Source: Gammaproteobacteria bacterium (GTDB lineage: Bacteria > Pseudomonadota > Gammaproteobacteria > Granulosicoccales > Granulosicoccaceae). Taken from it: DNA of 14,833 nt. The stretch lies in the NCBI GenBank assembly GCA_020444765.1, contig JAGRHW010000040.1, positions 1 to 14,833 of the forward strand, written 5' to 3'. The notes beneath the pieces are model-generated. The model was not told the origin of the DNA and ran no database searches. It was given only the letters and a program-made list of their open reading frames with translations. Position numbers and translations under genes: made by a program. The first letter of the stretch is position 1. Each line of letters opens with the position of its first letter. This document shows positions 1 through 7,381 of this stretch, one piece after another.

Positions 1-495
1 CTGGCCGTGTTGCTGGCGGTCGGTCTCAAGCTCGATCCGAAGGAAGTACCCTCGCCGTTTATCGGCAAGCCGACGCCGGCTTTTGACCTGCCGAGACTCT
101 ACGTCGAAGGTGAAACCATTGGCCCGAAGGATATGCAGGGCAAAGTCTGGCTGCTGAATGTCTGGGCCTCCTGGTGTGTATCCTGCCGGGCCGAACACGG
201 CGTTATCACACGCCTGATCGATCAGACCAAGATCGAGGTTATCGGCCTTAACTACAAGGATGCCGGCCCGGATGCCAAGCGCTGGCTCGCCCAGTTCGGC
301 AACCCCTATTACGCGGTGGCAGTTGATGCGGAGGGCCGCACCGGCATCGACTGGGGCGTGTATGGCGTGCCGGAAACCTTTTTGATCGACAAGAAAGGCA
401 TTATCCGTCTTAAACATATCGGCCCGGTATTCGACACCGATCTCAGCGAGAAACTGATTCCGCTGATCGAGCAATTACGCGCGGAGCCGGCATGA
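1..495 (+). CDS. ccmG: Thiol:disulfide interchange protein CcmG/DsbE (5' end missing)
   Basis: CcmG is a membrane-anchored periplasmic thioredoxin-like reductase. It reduces the disulfide of apocytochrome c, or of CcmH, before heme attachment. The reading frame is open from base 1, so the gene starts upstream; the family's N-terminal anchor is mostly missing. What remains begins with the end of a hydrophobic stretch and the family signature LDPKEVPSPFIGKP. The active site WASWCVSC follows, with cysteine codons at 175-177 and 184-186. The cis-proline region GVPETFLID is present and typical of the TlpA/DsbE group. The stop overlaps the ccmH start by 4 bases (ATGA), so the two are translationally coupled. 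Family call is firm; only the true start is unseen. Confidence 0.95.
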   Translation: MAVLLAVGLKLDPKEVPSPFIGKPTPAFDLPRLYVEGETIGPKDMQGKVWLLNVWASWCVSCRAEHGVITRLIDQTKIEVIGLNYKDAGPDAKRWLAQFGNPYYAVAVDAEGRTGIDWGVYGVPETFLIDKKGIIRLKHIGPVFDTDLSEKLIPLIEQLRAEPA

Positions 496-974
496 AGGAT
501 TTCAAACAGATTTTTTTCCAAACGCTTTTTCTGGTGATTTTGCTTATTACAAGCCCGGCAGGCTATTCCACGATCGAGTTAAAGGAATTCGACTCGCCGG
601 AACAGGAAGCCCTTTACCGCAAGCTGATCGCCGAATTGCGCTGCCTGGTCTGTCAGAATCAGAATCTTGCCGACTCCAACGCGGAGCTTGCGGTGGACCT
701 GCGCCGTCAAACCTACGAAATGATCCGTGACGGGTCCGACAAGCAGCAGGTAATCGATTATATGGTGGAACGCTACGGTGAGTTCGTTTTATACCGCCCG
801 CCTTTTACCGCCTCCACACTGCTGCTGTGGCTCGGCCCGTTTATTATTCTTGTAGCCGGCATCCTGATTCTGATACGGATTATTCGCGGCCGCAAAGCAC
901 TGCAACCGCAAACTCTGAGCGCCGACGAACAGGAAAAAGTCCGCGCCCTTTTACGGGAAGAATCCGGCAAGTAA
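492..974 (+). CDS. ccmH: Cytochrome c maturation protein CcmH (thiol-oxidoreductase domain)
   Basis: CcmH is an inner-membrane protein with a periplasmic redox domain that works with CcmG to keep the apocytochrome heme-binding cysteines reduced. The 160-residue product has a hydrophobic N-terminal signal (about residues 8-25). The diagnostic LRCLVCQNQNLADSNA motif follows, with C51 and C54. A transmembrane helix spans about 109-131, followed by a short charged tail. The length fits the short, single-domain CcmH form, in which the TPR part is a separate gene (ccmI, next door), unlike the fused E. coli CcmH. The start ATG overlaps the ccmG stop. A 78-base gap separates it from ccmI, with no terminator seen, so it is probably the same operon. 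Confidence 0.96.
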   Translation: MKDFKQIFFQTLFLVILLITSPAGYSTIELKEFDSPEQEALYRKLIAELRCLVCQNQNLADSNAELAVDLRRQTYEMIRDGSDKQQVIDYMVERYGEFVLYRPPFTASTLLLWLGPFIILVAGILILIRIIRGRKALQPQTLSADEQEKVRALLREESGK

Positions 975-1052
975 TCTCGTCTCCCGAAACATAAATTAAC
1001 CTGTTACTGCTGCACCTCCGGAACAGACCGGACCGGAAAATCGGAACTACTG

Positions 1053-2699
1053 ATGACTATATTCTGGCTAATCGCCGCAGCGCTGATCCTGATCGCGCTC
1101 ATACTGATCCTGCCCACCCTGATCCGTTCGAACAAGGCCGAGCCCGCGGTCGACCGGCGTCAGCAAAATATTCTGATCGCCAGGGAGAAACTGGCTGACC
1201 TGGAAGCGGAATTTCAGCGCGGCTCGCTGGACCGCCAGGATTACGAACAAATGAAGGGCGAACTCGAGCAAGGTCTGTTCGATGACGTCAGTGAATCGAG
1301 CTCAGCTTCGGCCGGGCAGAAAAAACCTGCCTGGTTGAGTGCGGCGCTGCTAACCCTTGCCGTGCCGCTGGCGACAGTATTGATCTACCAGCAACTAGGC
1401 GACCCGCAGGCATTCAATCCTCCCGGCGTCATGCCGGCCGGCAATGCCGAAGAGATGCGGGAGCTGATCGACAACCTGGAAGTCCGGCTTGCCGAAGACC
1501 CAACCGACATTGATGGCTGGCTGCTGCTCGGCAGAACATACATGGCCGAGGAAAATTACCTCAAGGCGGAAGAAACCTTTACAAAGCTATTGGCACAGGA
1601 ACCCGATAACCCGGATTTCATGTTGCTCAAGGCCGATGCCATGGCGATGAATGCCGGTGGCCGCATCGAAGGCGAGCCGGAACAGCTGATCCAGGCCGCT
1701 CTGGAAATGGATCCGCAAAACTTCAAGGCACTCTGGCTGGTCGGCATGGCGGCCCGCGAAAGAGGCGACAATCAAACCGCTCTCGCACACTGGACCAAAT
1801 TACAGGGTCTGCTGCCTGAAGGCTCCGAAGACCTCGCCAATCTGAACCAACTGGTCGCACAATTGAACGGCGAAACCGGCAGTCCAGCCCCGCAGGCACC
1901 CGACATTGCAAGCATGGTAAAACAGCTGGAAGACAGGCTCGAAGCCGATCCGCAAAACCCGACCGGTTGGCTTATGCTCGGACGCTCATACCTGATCATG
2001 CAACGCTTCCCCGAAGCGGTCAGCGCACTCGAAGAAGCCATCAAACAAAACCCAGACGACCCCGTCACCCTGCTGACGCTGGCCGACGCAGACGCCATGA
2101 GCAATGGTGGCCGCATGGCCGGCCGACCGGCCGAGCTGGTCGGCAAGGTACTCGCCATGGAACCGGACAATCCAAAGGCCTTGTGGCTGGCGGGTATTGT
2201 GGCACGCGAGAGCGGCGATGACGCCAAGGCCGTGGAGCACTGGCAACGCCTGCTGCCTTTGATCAGCAACGATCCGACCTCGACCGAGGAAGTGAAAAAC
2301 CTTATTAGCCAGGCAGGCGGCACGGTCAAGGAATCTGAAAAAAGCAACCCCGGCATAATGAGCAGCCTGGAAGCAACCATCAGTCTGGCCGATCAATTCG
2401 CCGGCCAGGTGCAGCCGGGCGACACGGTATTTATCTACGTCAAGGCCTTTAACGGCCCGCCCATGCCACTCGCCGCGGCCCGCAAACAGGTCAGCCATCT
2501 GCCATTGACGATCACGCTCGATGATTCCATGAGCATGATACCCGAGATGAAAATGTCCAATCACGGGCAGCTGATCGTCGGCGCCAGAATTTCCAAAACC
2601 GGCCAGGCCATTGCAGCCAGCGGTGATCTGTTTGCCGAACAGGGGCCGGTAAAATCCGGCGACAAGGTTGAGCTGACAATCAATCAGATGGTCAAATAA
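1053..2699 (+). CDS. ccmI: CcmI, apocytochrome c chaperone with duplicated TPR block
   Basis: CcmI binds the C-terminal part of apocytochrome c and hands it to the CcmF/CcmH heme ligation machinery. The product is 548 residues. Helix 1 is at about 2-24, a cytoplasmic charged loop at 27-90, and helix 2 at about 93-113. A periplasmic TPR region covers about 134-420, and a C-terminal beta-sandwich-like domain covers about 438-548. The TPR region is two homologous copies exactly 150 residues apart: WLLLGR at 156 matches WLMLGR at 306, and KALWLVGMAARERGD at 225 matches KALWLAGIVARESGD at 375. Bacterial CcmI proteins I know are usually nearer 400 residues, so the extra block explains the size. It is followed after 13 bases by a convergent gene, with no clear terminator between. 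Confidence 0.93.
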   Translation: MTIFWLIAAALILIALILILPTLIRSNKAEPAVDRRQQNILIAREKLADLEAEFQRGSLDRQDYEQMKGELEQGLFDDVSESSSASAGQKKPAWLSAALLTLAVPLATVLIYQQLGDPQAFNPPGVMPAGNAEEMRELIDNLEVRLAEDPTDIDGWLLLGRTYMAEENYLKAEETFTKLLAQEPDNPDFMLLKADAMAMNAGGRIEGEPEQLIQAALEMDPQNFKALWLVGMAARERGDNQTALAHWTKLQGLLPEGSEDLANLNQLVAQLNGETGSPAPQAPDIASMVKQLEDRLEADPQNPTGWLMLGRSYLIMQRFPEAVSALEEAIKQNPDDPVTLLTLADADAMSNGGRMAGRPAELVGKVLAMEPDNPKALWLAGIVARESGDDAKAVEHWQRLLPLISNDPTSTEEVKNLISQAGGTVKESEKSNPGIMSSLEATISLADQFAGQVQPGDTVFIYVKAFNGPPMPLAAARKQVSHLPLTITLDDSMSMIPEMKMSNHGQLIVGARISKTGQAIAASGDLFAEQGPVKSGDKVELTINQMVK

Positions 2700-2712
2700 A
2701 CCATATCGGAAA

Positions 2713-3537
2713 TCACTGTAACCAGCGTCTGAAATCTTCAGGCAATTGCTGCCGGTCACCTTCAAACGACCAGCCGTTTTTATCCGCCTGATTTCGCAAT
2801 GAGGAAATACGCTTTTCAGTGAGCGGATGGGTAGCCAGAAACGACGGCGAAAAACTACCGTCGCTGCCCTGGGCTTGCAGAAACACCTCGTATAAATCCA
2901 GCGCTCCGCCGAGATGCCCGTAGCGATGATAAACCGCAGCGAGCGCCTCGCTATCGGCTGCAGACTCCATGTCCCGACCGAATTTGAGCTGGGTATACAA
3001 ACCTGTATTGCCAAGTATGCCAACATCCGTGCTTCCCAGCACGAGTTTCAGACCGGTCTGGATTGCCAGCCCCTGCCCCAGAGAGGCAATCGGATCGCGA
3101 TGTTTGATATGCGCCAGTTCGTGGGCGATCAACATGGCCAGTGCATTCTCGCTGTCGAGTTCGCGCAACAGACCGTTGTAAAAAATAACATGGCCACCCA
3201 GGGTTGCAAATGCGTTGACGACCGGCTCCTCACTGTAATGCACGTGCAGGACAACCTCTTCCGGCATACCGAGATCATCAGCCAGGGTATCAGCAAGTCC
3301 CTGCAGATAGGTCTGCATGGATGAGGCCGGACTGTCGAAAATCTCCACACCGGCAGTCAGTGACAATTCCCTGTCAAAAGGAATCAGCATCGCCAGCCAG
3401 GCACCGGATTTACCGAGCAGCCATGTCATTAATGCAAGCACGACAACAAGCGCTGCGAACAATTTTAAAAAAATTTTCAGCGGATGCGTCTGGCTTGTAT
3501 TGATCCCTTCAGGTATGGGTCTGTTGGAATACTTCAC
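2713..3537 (-). CDS. Membrane-anchored M48-family zinc metalloprotease
   Basis: This is a 274-residue peptidase of the M48 (Ste24/HtpX/BepA-like) family, probably acting on the periplasmic side of the inner membrane. One transmembrane helix lies at about 21-41, and no lipobox is visible. The catalytic motif HELAH is at 139-143, with the third zinc ligand E191 in ESAAD. The family motifs NAFATLGGHV (108-117) and THP (237-239) are intact, so it should be active. Unlike BepA it has no TPR tail. The start is GTG at 3535-3537, overlapping the stop of the upstream YbjQ-like gene (GTGA), which implies translational coupling. It is the last gene of a three-gene unit. Substrate is unknown; a quality-control role for membrane or envelope proteins is inference from the family only. 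Confidence 0.92.
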   Translation of the reverse strand: MKYSNRPIPEGINTSQTHPLKIFLKLFAALVVVLALMTWLLGKSGAWLAMLIPFDRELSLTAGVEIFDSPASSMQTYLQGLADTLADDLGMPEEVVLHVHYSEEPVVNAFATLGGHVIFYNGLLRELDSENALAMLIAHELAHIKHRDPIASLGQGLAIQTGLKLVLGSTDVGILGNTGLYTQLKFGRDMESAADSEALAAVYHRYGHLGGALDLYEVFLQAQGSDGSFSPSFLATHPLTEKRISSLRNQADKNGWSFEGDRQQLPEDFRRWLQ

Positions 3538-3983
3538 GTGCGTGAATCCGGAATCATCGCCGTTCCATAGGCCAAAACCTCGATGGTACCGACACTGTTG
3601 CCAACGCCTTTGGAAATCGACGACGTTTCATATTTTACATTGAGGATCAGATCCGCACCCAGAGCATCGGCGGACTCCTTGAGTCGCAGCAACGCTTCTC
3701 GCCTGGCGCGATCCAACAGGGTTTCATAAGCGCTTACCTGCCCGCCGAAAAAAAGATGCAGCGCGGCCAGAAAACGTTTGAAATAATCCACCGAAATAAC
3801 CGTGCAGCCGGTTACCAGAACCTGTCGGTAGAAATCTTCAGGAGGTAGCCTGCTGGACACGGCTGGCAGGCGATTGAGTAAATACTCACGCTCGATGATC
3901 GACTTGTAGTGTCGCTTTTCGATGCGCGTGCCACTGAGGTAGGCCACTGCCAGCAACACTATAACCGTTATGATTTCAAACAT
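3534..3983 (-). CDS. Membrane-anchored YbjQ-family (UPF0145) protein
   Basis: This 149-residue protein has an N-terminal transmembrane segment (about 2-19), a basic linker, and a YbjQ/UPF0145 domain over roughly residues 50-145. Diagnostic features are the LFFGGQVSAYETLLDRAR block, the LGADLILNVKYETSS block and the closing IEVLAYGTAM strand. The family is annotated as a putative heavy-metal-binding domain, but its function is unproven. Most members are about 100 residues and soluble, so the added anchor is notable. The gene starts 3 bases after the stop of another YbjQ-family gene, with a GGAG site inside the end of that gene. Its own stop overlaps the GTG start of the M48 protease. It therefore looks like a membrane paralogue working with its neighbours. 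Confidence 0.88.
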   Translation of the reverse strand: MFEIITVIVLLAVAYLSGTRIEKRHYKSIIEREYLLNRLPAVSSRLPPEDFYRQVLVTGCTVISVDYFKRFLAALHLFFGGQVSAYETLLDRARREALLRLKESADALGADLILNVKYETSSISKGVGNSVGTIEVLAYGTAMIPDSRT

Positions 3984-3986
3984 GGC

Positions 3987-4301
3987 CTACTCCATGATCA
4001 CCGCCGTACCGTAAACGTAAATCTCGGCTGCTCCCTGAGTTACGCTTGAAGTGGAAAAACGCACATTGAGAATGGCGTTGGCGCCCAGCGACTCGGCCTG
4101 CAGTATCATACGCTGCATGGCCTGTTCGCGGGATTCCTGCAGCAGTTCGGTATAAGCCGTCAACTCGCCGCCAAACACATTCTTGAGCGAAGCCAGCAAA
4201 TCACGACCGGCATGTTTGGAACGTACCGTACTGCCCTGCACCAGCCCCAGATGCTCGATGACCCTGTTGCCATGAATCAACTCCAGGTTGGAAATCAACA
4301 T
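3987..4301 (-). CDS. YbjQ-family (UPF0145) soluble protein
   Basis: The product is 104 residues, the usual size for the YbjQ/UPF0145 family. It shows the same landmarks as the next gene: LKNVFGGELTAYTELLQESR, LGANAILNVRFSTSSV and IYVYGTAVIME. The frame is open up to 4427, but the start at 4301 is chosen because a perfect AAGGAG site lies 8 bases upstream of that ATG. The family homology also begins at MLISNLELIHG. No signal or membrane helix is seen, so it should be cytoplasmic. Known structures of the family are small oligomeric alpha/beta proteins, and a biochemical role has not been settled. It is first in a coupled unit with a membrane-bound YbjQ paralogue and an M48 protease. Confidence 0.9.
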   Translation of the reverse strand: MLISNLELIHGNRVIEHLGLVQGSTVRSKHAGRDLLASLKNVFGGELTAYTELLQESREQAMQRMILQAESLGANAILNVRFSTSSVTQGAAEIYVYGTAVIME

Positions 4302-4309
4302 AATCTGTT

Positions 4310-4315
4310 CTCCTT
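4310..4315 (-). promoter_or_regulatory. Ribosome binding site deciding the YbjQ-family start
   Basis: A perfect AAGGAG on the minus strand lies 8 bases ahead of the ATG at 4299-4301. It settles the start against the longer frame reaching 4427, whose extra 42 residues do not resemble the family. Confidence 0.85.
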
Positions 4316-4449
4316 CAATCAGGTTTGATGTCTGCTGGAAAACGCTGGACCGTCGCAGGAACCCGCCAATTTGTAGCGGGCTCGAGCCGCTCCCTGAGCA
4401 CCCGAACAGGCGCTTAATAGTAAACAAATTACAAAATCCGGAACACTAT

Positions 4450-4478
4450 TTGCCGGGCTTTCATCATTCTCTTAAAAT
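4450..4478 (+). promoter_or_regulatory. Sigma-70-like promoter for the Nudix gene
   Basis: TTGCCG at 4450-4455 and TAAAAT at 4473-4478 are separated by exactly 17 bases. Each differs from consensus by one or two positions. Transcription would start near 4485, giving a leader of about 45 bases before the TTG start of the Nudix gene. The rest of the 227-base gap between the divergent genes (4302-4528) shows no other clear element on the plus strand. Confidence 0.6.
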
Positions 4479-4528
4479 CAAACGCTTGCCCGGTATTTTA
4501 TGCCTGTTTCCATAAGGACAAACAACCA

Positions 4529-5383
4529 TTGAGCTATCTTGAACGCGCAAGAATCTGCAACCAGTTTAATCTTGAAAATTACCGCCCTTTCAGAGTCGGC
4601 GAGCAGGCTTATGGCTGGGTTCGCAACGATTTCGCGCAAATCCTCCAGGAATGGCCGACGGTTTTTTCCGTCGACAGGCAGCAGATATCTCTGGCAAAGG
4701 ATCTGACCGCGTATCAGCAACGTTCCGACGCCGTGCATGAGGTCATGAGCGAACTCCATCGTCGCCAGGTCATAGATACCTGGGTTGGTGAGCCCTATCC
4801 GGTTACCCGGGATTTCGACAGCGATCCCGTAATGGAAATCGAACGCTCGGCAATTCTGTATTTTGGTCTGCTGGGCTTTGGCATTCACATGAACGGACTG
4901 GTTCAGACCGACGACGGCGTGCATGTCTGGGTCGGCACCCGCTCACGCGACAAACCGTTTTACTCGGGCAAGCTCGACCAGATGGTCGCGGGCGGTCAGC
5001 CTTTGCGTATCAGCATCGAGGACAACCTGCTCAAGGAATGTCGGGAAGAGGCGAATATCCCGCCGGAACTGGCCGGCAATGCCCAGCCTCGCGGCAGTCT
5101 GCGCTATATGATGGAGACCGAACGCGGGCTGGATGTGTCGATGATCTTTCTTTACGACCTCTGGCTGCCCGAGGATTTTGAACCGGAAAATACCGATGGC
5201 GAGGTCGAGAGTTTTGCCCTGATTCCGCTTGGGGAACTTGCCCGGCTGACCGACGAAACCGATCTGTTCAAAGACAATTGCAATCTCGTGAACATCGAAC
5301 TGCTTATTCGCAGCGGTCTGATCACTCAGGCCCATACCGACTTCGATGAACTCAGCCGCTTGATTTACGGAGATGCGCGATAA
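4529..5383 (+). CDS. Nudix hydrolase, DUF4743/Tnr3-like
   Basis: This 284-residue protein matches the Nudix domain type fused to thiamine pyrophosphokinase in fungal Tnr3, here standing alone. The N-terminal DUF4743-like part (about 1-110) is followed by a Nudix fold with its box at 155-177. There G155 and the catalytic helix KECREE (169-174) are kept. Compared with GX5EX7REUXEEXGU, I161 replaces the first glutamate, K169 the arginine and N176 the second glycine. The metal-binding glutamates remain, so activity is plausible. The start is TTG, with AAGGA about 11 bases upstream, and the N-terminus SYLERARICNQF fits the family. It is a single-gene unit with its own promoter and a terminator 14 bases after the stop. 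By analogy with Tnr3 it could cleave oxidised thiamine diphosphate derivatives (inference). Confidence 0.85.
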   Translation: MSYLERARICNQFNLENYRPFRVGEQAYGWVRNDFAQILQEWPTVFSVDRQQISLAKDLTAYQQRSDAVHEVMSELHRRQVIDTWVGEPYPVTRDFDSDPVMEIERSAILYFGLLGFGIHMNGLVQTDDGVHVWVGTRSRDKPFYSGKLDQMVAGGQPLRISIEDNLLKECREEANIPPELAGNAQPRGSLRYMMETERGLDVSMIFLYDLWLPEDFEPENTDGEVESFALIPLGELARLTDETDLFKDNCNLVNIELLIRSGLITQAHTDFDELSRLIYGDAR

Positions 5384-5396
5384 GAGCTACTGACTG

Positions 5397-5425
5397 AAAA
5401 AAGCCTGCAATCGCAGGCCTTTTTC
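5397..5425. terminator. Bidirectional intrinsic terminator
   Basis: GCCTGC (5403-5408) and GCAGGC (5413-5418) form a 6-bp stem with loop AATC. There is an A-run before it and a T-run after it, so each strand ends in a U-tract. It serves the Nudix gene on the plus strand and the end of the aap operon on the minus strand. Confidence 0.9.
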
Positions 5426-5443
5426 ATTGTTCCAACATGGATA

Positions 5444-6229
5444 TCAGTGTTGCAGTATCTGACTGAGGAACAACTGCGTACGTTCCGACTGAGGATTGTT
5501 GAAAAACTCCTCAGGCTCGTTCTCCTCGATAATCTGCCCGGCGTCCATAAAAATCACGCGATTGGCGACGGTTTTCGCAAAACCCATTTCGTGGGTAACG
5601 CAGATCATCGTCATGCCTTCTTCGGCGAGTTCGATCATGACATCCAGCACTTCCTTGATCATTTCCGGATCCAGTGCCGAGGTCGGCTCGTCAAACAGCA
5701 TCACGCGCGGGTTCATGCACAGAGACCTGGCAATCGCCACCCGCTGCTGCTGACCGCCGGAGAGCTGTCCGGGATACTTCGAGGCCTGCTCCGGAATCTT
5801 GACCCGCTCCAGAAATTTCATGGCGACTTCATCGGCTTCCTTTTTCGGGATCTTGCGAACCCATAAAGGGGCCAGAGTGCAGTTTTCCAGCACTGTAAGA
5901 TGCGGGAAGAGATTAAAATGCTGGAAACACATGCCGACTTCACGGCGGATCGCGTCGATGTTTTTGAGATCGTTGGTCAGCTCGATCCCATTGACCAGAA
6001 TCCGCCCTTCCTGATGCTCCTCGAGCCGGTTGATACAACGTATCATGGTCGATTTGCCCGAGCCGGAAGGACCACAGACAACGATCCGCTCCCCGCGATT
6101 GACCGTCAGATTGATATCCCTGAGCACATGAAACTGGCCGTACCACTTATTCATGTTGATGATCTCGATCGCGACTTCGTCACTGACTTCCATACGTTTC
6201 GGATCGACTGATTTAAGTTCTTCTGCCAT
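5444..6229 (-). CDS. aapP: Amino-acid ABC transporter ATP-binding protein AapP
   Basis: This is the cytoplasmic ATPase that powers the general L-amino-acid importer encoded by the three genes before it. The 261-residue product has all the ABC motifs: Walker [10 protein letters not shown] (53-61), Q-loop Q103, signature LSGGQQQR (156-163), Walker [13 protein letters not shown] (176-187) and switch histidine H213. Sequence and length fit the polar-amino-acid class (AapP, GlnQ, HisP). The frame is open for 50 codons further upstream, but that part lies inside the aapM 3' end in another frame. ATG at 6229 is chosen because TAGGTG lies just ahead of it and homology begins there. It starts 7 bases after the aapM stop and is the last gene of the operon. 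Confidence 0.95.
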   Translation of the reverse strand: MAEELKSVDPKRMEVSDEVAIEIINMNKWYGQFHVLRDINLTVNRGERIVVCGPSGSGKSTMIRCINRLEEHQEGRILVNGIELTNDLKNIDAIRREVGMCFQHFNLFPHLTVLENCTLAPLWVRKIPKKEADEVAMKFLERVKIPEQASKYPGQLSGGQQQRVAIARSLCMNPRVMLFDEPTSALDPEMIKEVLDVMIELAEEGMTMICVTHEMGFAKTVANRVIFMDAGQIIEENEPEEFFNNPQSERTQLFLSQILQH

Positions 6230-6236
6230 GTTACAC

Positions 6237-7379
6237 CTACCGTTTGTGGCCTGTATGAAGTTTATCTTCCAGATACCGGCTGTAACGTGCCATGCTGTAA
6301 CAGAATATCCAGAAAACGAGAGCGACGAACACATACCCTGAATAAGGCACGGACTTGATCGACCAGTTCGGATCGGCAATAGCCGATTGAATCATGCCCA
6401 GAAAATCCAGCAAGCCGATAATCAACACCAGCGTGGTGTCCTTGAAAAGACCGATAAACGTATTGACGATACCGGGAATAACGATTTTCAAAGCCTGCGG
6501 CATGATTACCAGTCGCATGGATTGCCAGTAGCCTAGCCCGAGAGAACTCGCGCCCTCGTACTGCCCCTTGGGTATGGCCTGCAGGCCTCCGCGTACAACC
6601 TCCGCCATATAGGCCGCGGAAAACAATGCAACCCCGACAACTGCCCGCAACAACTGGTTAACGGTTACGCCATCCGGCAAAAACAGCGGAAACATAACCG
6701 ACGCCATAAACAGAACCGTGATCAGGGGAACGCCGCGCCAGAACTCGATAAAGACAATACAGATATTTCGAATGACAGGCATGGTCGAGCGCCGCCCCAG
6801 CGCCAGTAATATGCCAAGCGGCAGGGAGGCCACTATGCCGGTCAGGGCGATAACCAGCGTCAGCATAAAACCACCCCACTGGGGTGTTTGCACAACAGGC
6901 AAACCCAGCGCCGGCCAGCCGTAAAGCAGAATAAAAGAGATGACCGGGAACACGAACAGCATAAACATGCCAATCAGATTACGCTTCGGGGTCTTCTCGT
7001 AGATCAGCAGGGCCAGACCGATAAACAGCATCCATAATACAATATTGACACGCCAGCGCTCGGATCGCTCGTAAAACCCGTAGAGAAACTGTTCCCAGCG
7101 TTCGATAATGAACGGCCAGCAGGCAGCATCGACATTGGCCCGGCAGGCATCGGAGCCGCCCGTCCAGTTGGCACTGAAAATCGCCCAGTTCAACAAAGGC
7201 GGCACAACCAGATAAATAAGCAGGATGGAGATAATCGTCAGCAGTGTATTGAGCGGACTGTTGAACAAATTATCACGAAGCCAGGCAAGCGGTCCGGTCA
7301 GGTTTGTCGGCGCCGGACGCTCTTTGATCATCACGTCGGTATGATAGCCCTTGTGAGTTGTTGAAACAGGATTCGACAT
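6237..7379 (-). CDS. aapM: Amino-acid ABC transporter permease AapM
   Basis: This is one of two inner-membrane permeases forming the channel for L-amino acids. The 380-residue product starts with a long polar N-terminus. A first helix lies near 42-65, a periplasmic stretch carries cysteines, and further helices lead to a HisM/HisQ-type core in the C-terminal half. The EAA-type loop that contacts the ATPase is seen as [20 protein letters not shown]. The long N-terminal half with extra helices separates AapM-type permeases from short HisM proteins of about 230 residues. It begins 2 bases after the aapQ stop, with an AGAGGT site inside the aapQ end, so the two are coupled. The assignment of M rather than Q rests on gene order and length. 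Confidence 0.93.
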   Translation of the reverse strand: MSNPVSTTHKGYHTDVMIKERPAPTNLTGPLAWLRDNLFNSPLNTLLTIISILLIYLVVPPLLNWAIFSANWTGGSDACRANVDAACWPFIIERWEQFLYGFYERSERWRVNIVLWMLFIGLALLIYEKTPKRNLIGMFMLFVFPVISFILLYGWPALGLPVVQTPQWGGFMLTLVIALTGIVASLPLGILLALGRRSTMPVIRNICIVFIEFWRGVPLITVLFMASVMFPLFLPDGVTVNQLLRAVVGVALFSAAYMAEVVRGGLQAIPKGQYEGASSLGLGYWQSMRLVIMPQALKIVIPGIVNTFIGLFKDTTLVLIIGLLDFLGMIQSAIADPNWSIKSVPYSGYVFVALVFWIFCYSMARYSRYLEDKLHTGHKR

Positions 7380-7381
7380 GC

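Noticed and set aside
1772..2380. 202-codon open frame antisense to ccmI
   Set aside because: It is Ser/Arg/Ala-rich, as expected for the complement of a GC-rich repetitive gene, and has no recognisable domain.
1986..3026. 346-codon open frame on the minus strand across the ccmI end and the protease gene
   Set aside because: It overlaps two well-recognised genes (CcmI antisense, M48 protease in another frame) and its translation resembles no family I know. It is a shadow frame.
4302..4427. N-terminal extension of the soluble YbjQ-family protein
   Set aside because: The extra 42 residues are outside the family domain, and a perfect ribosome site precedes the internal ATG at 4301.
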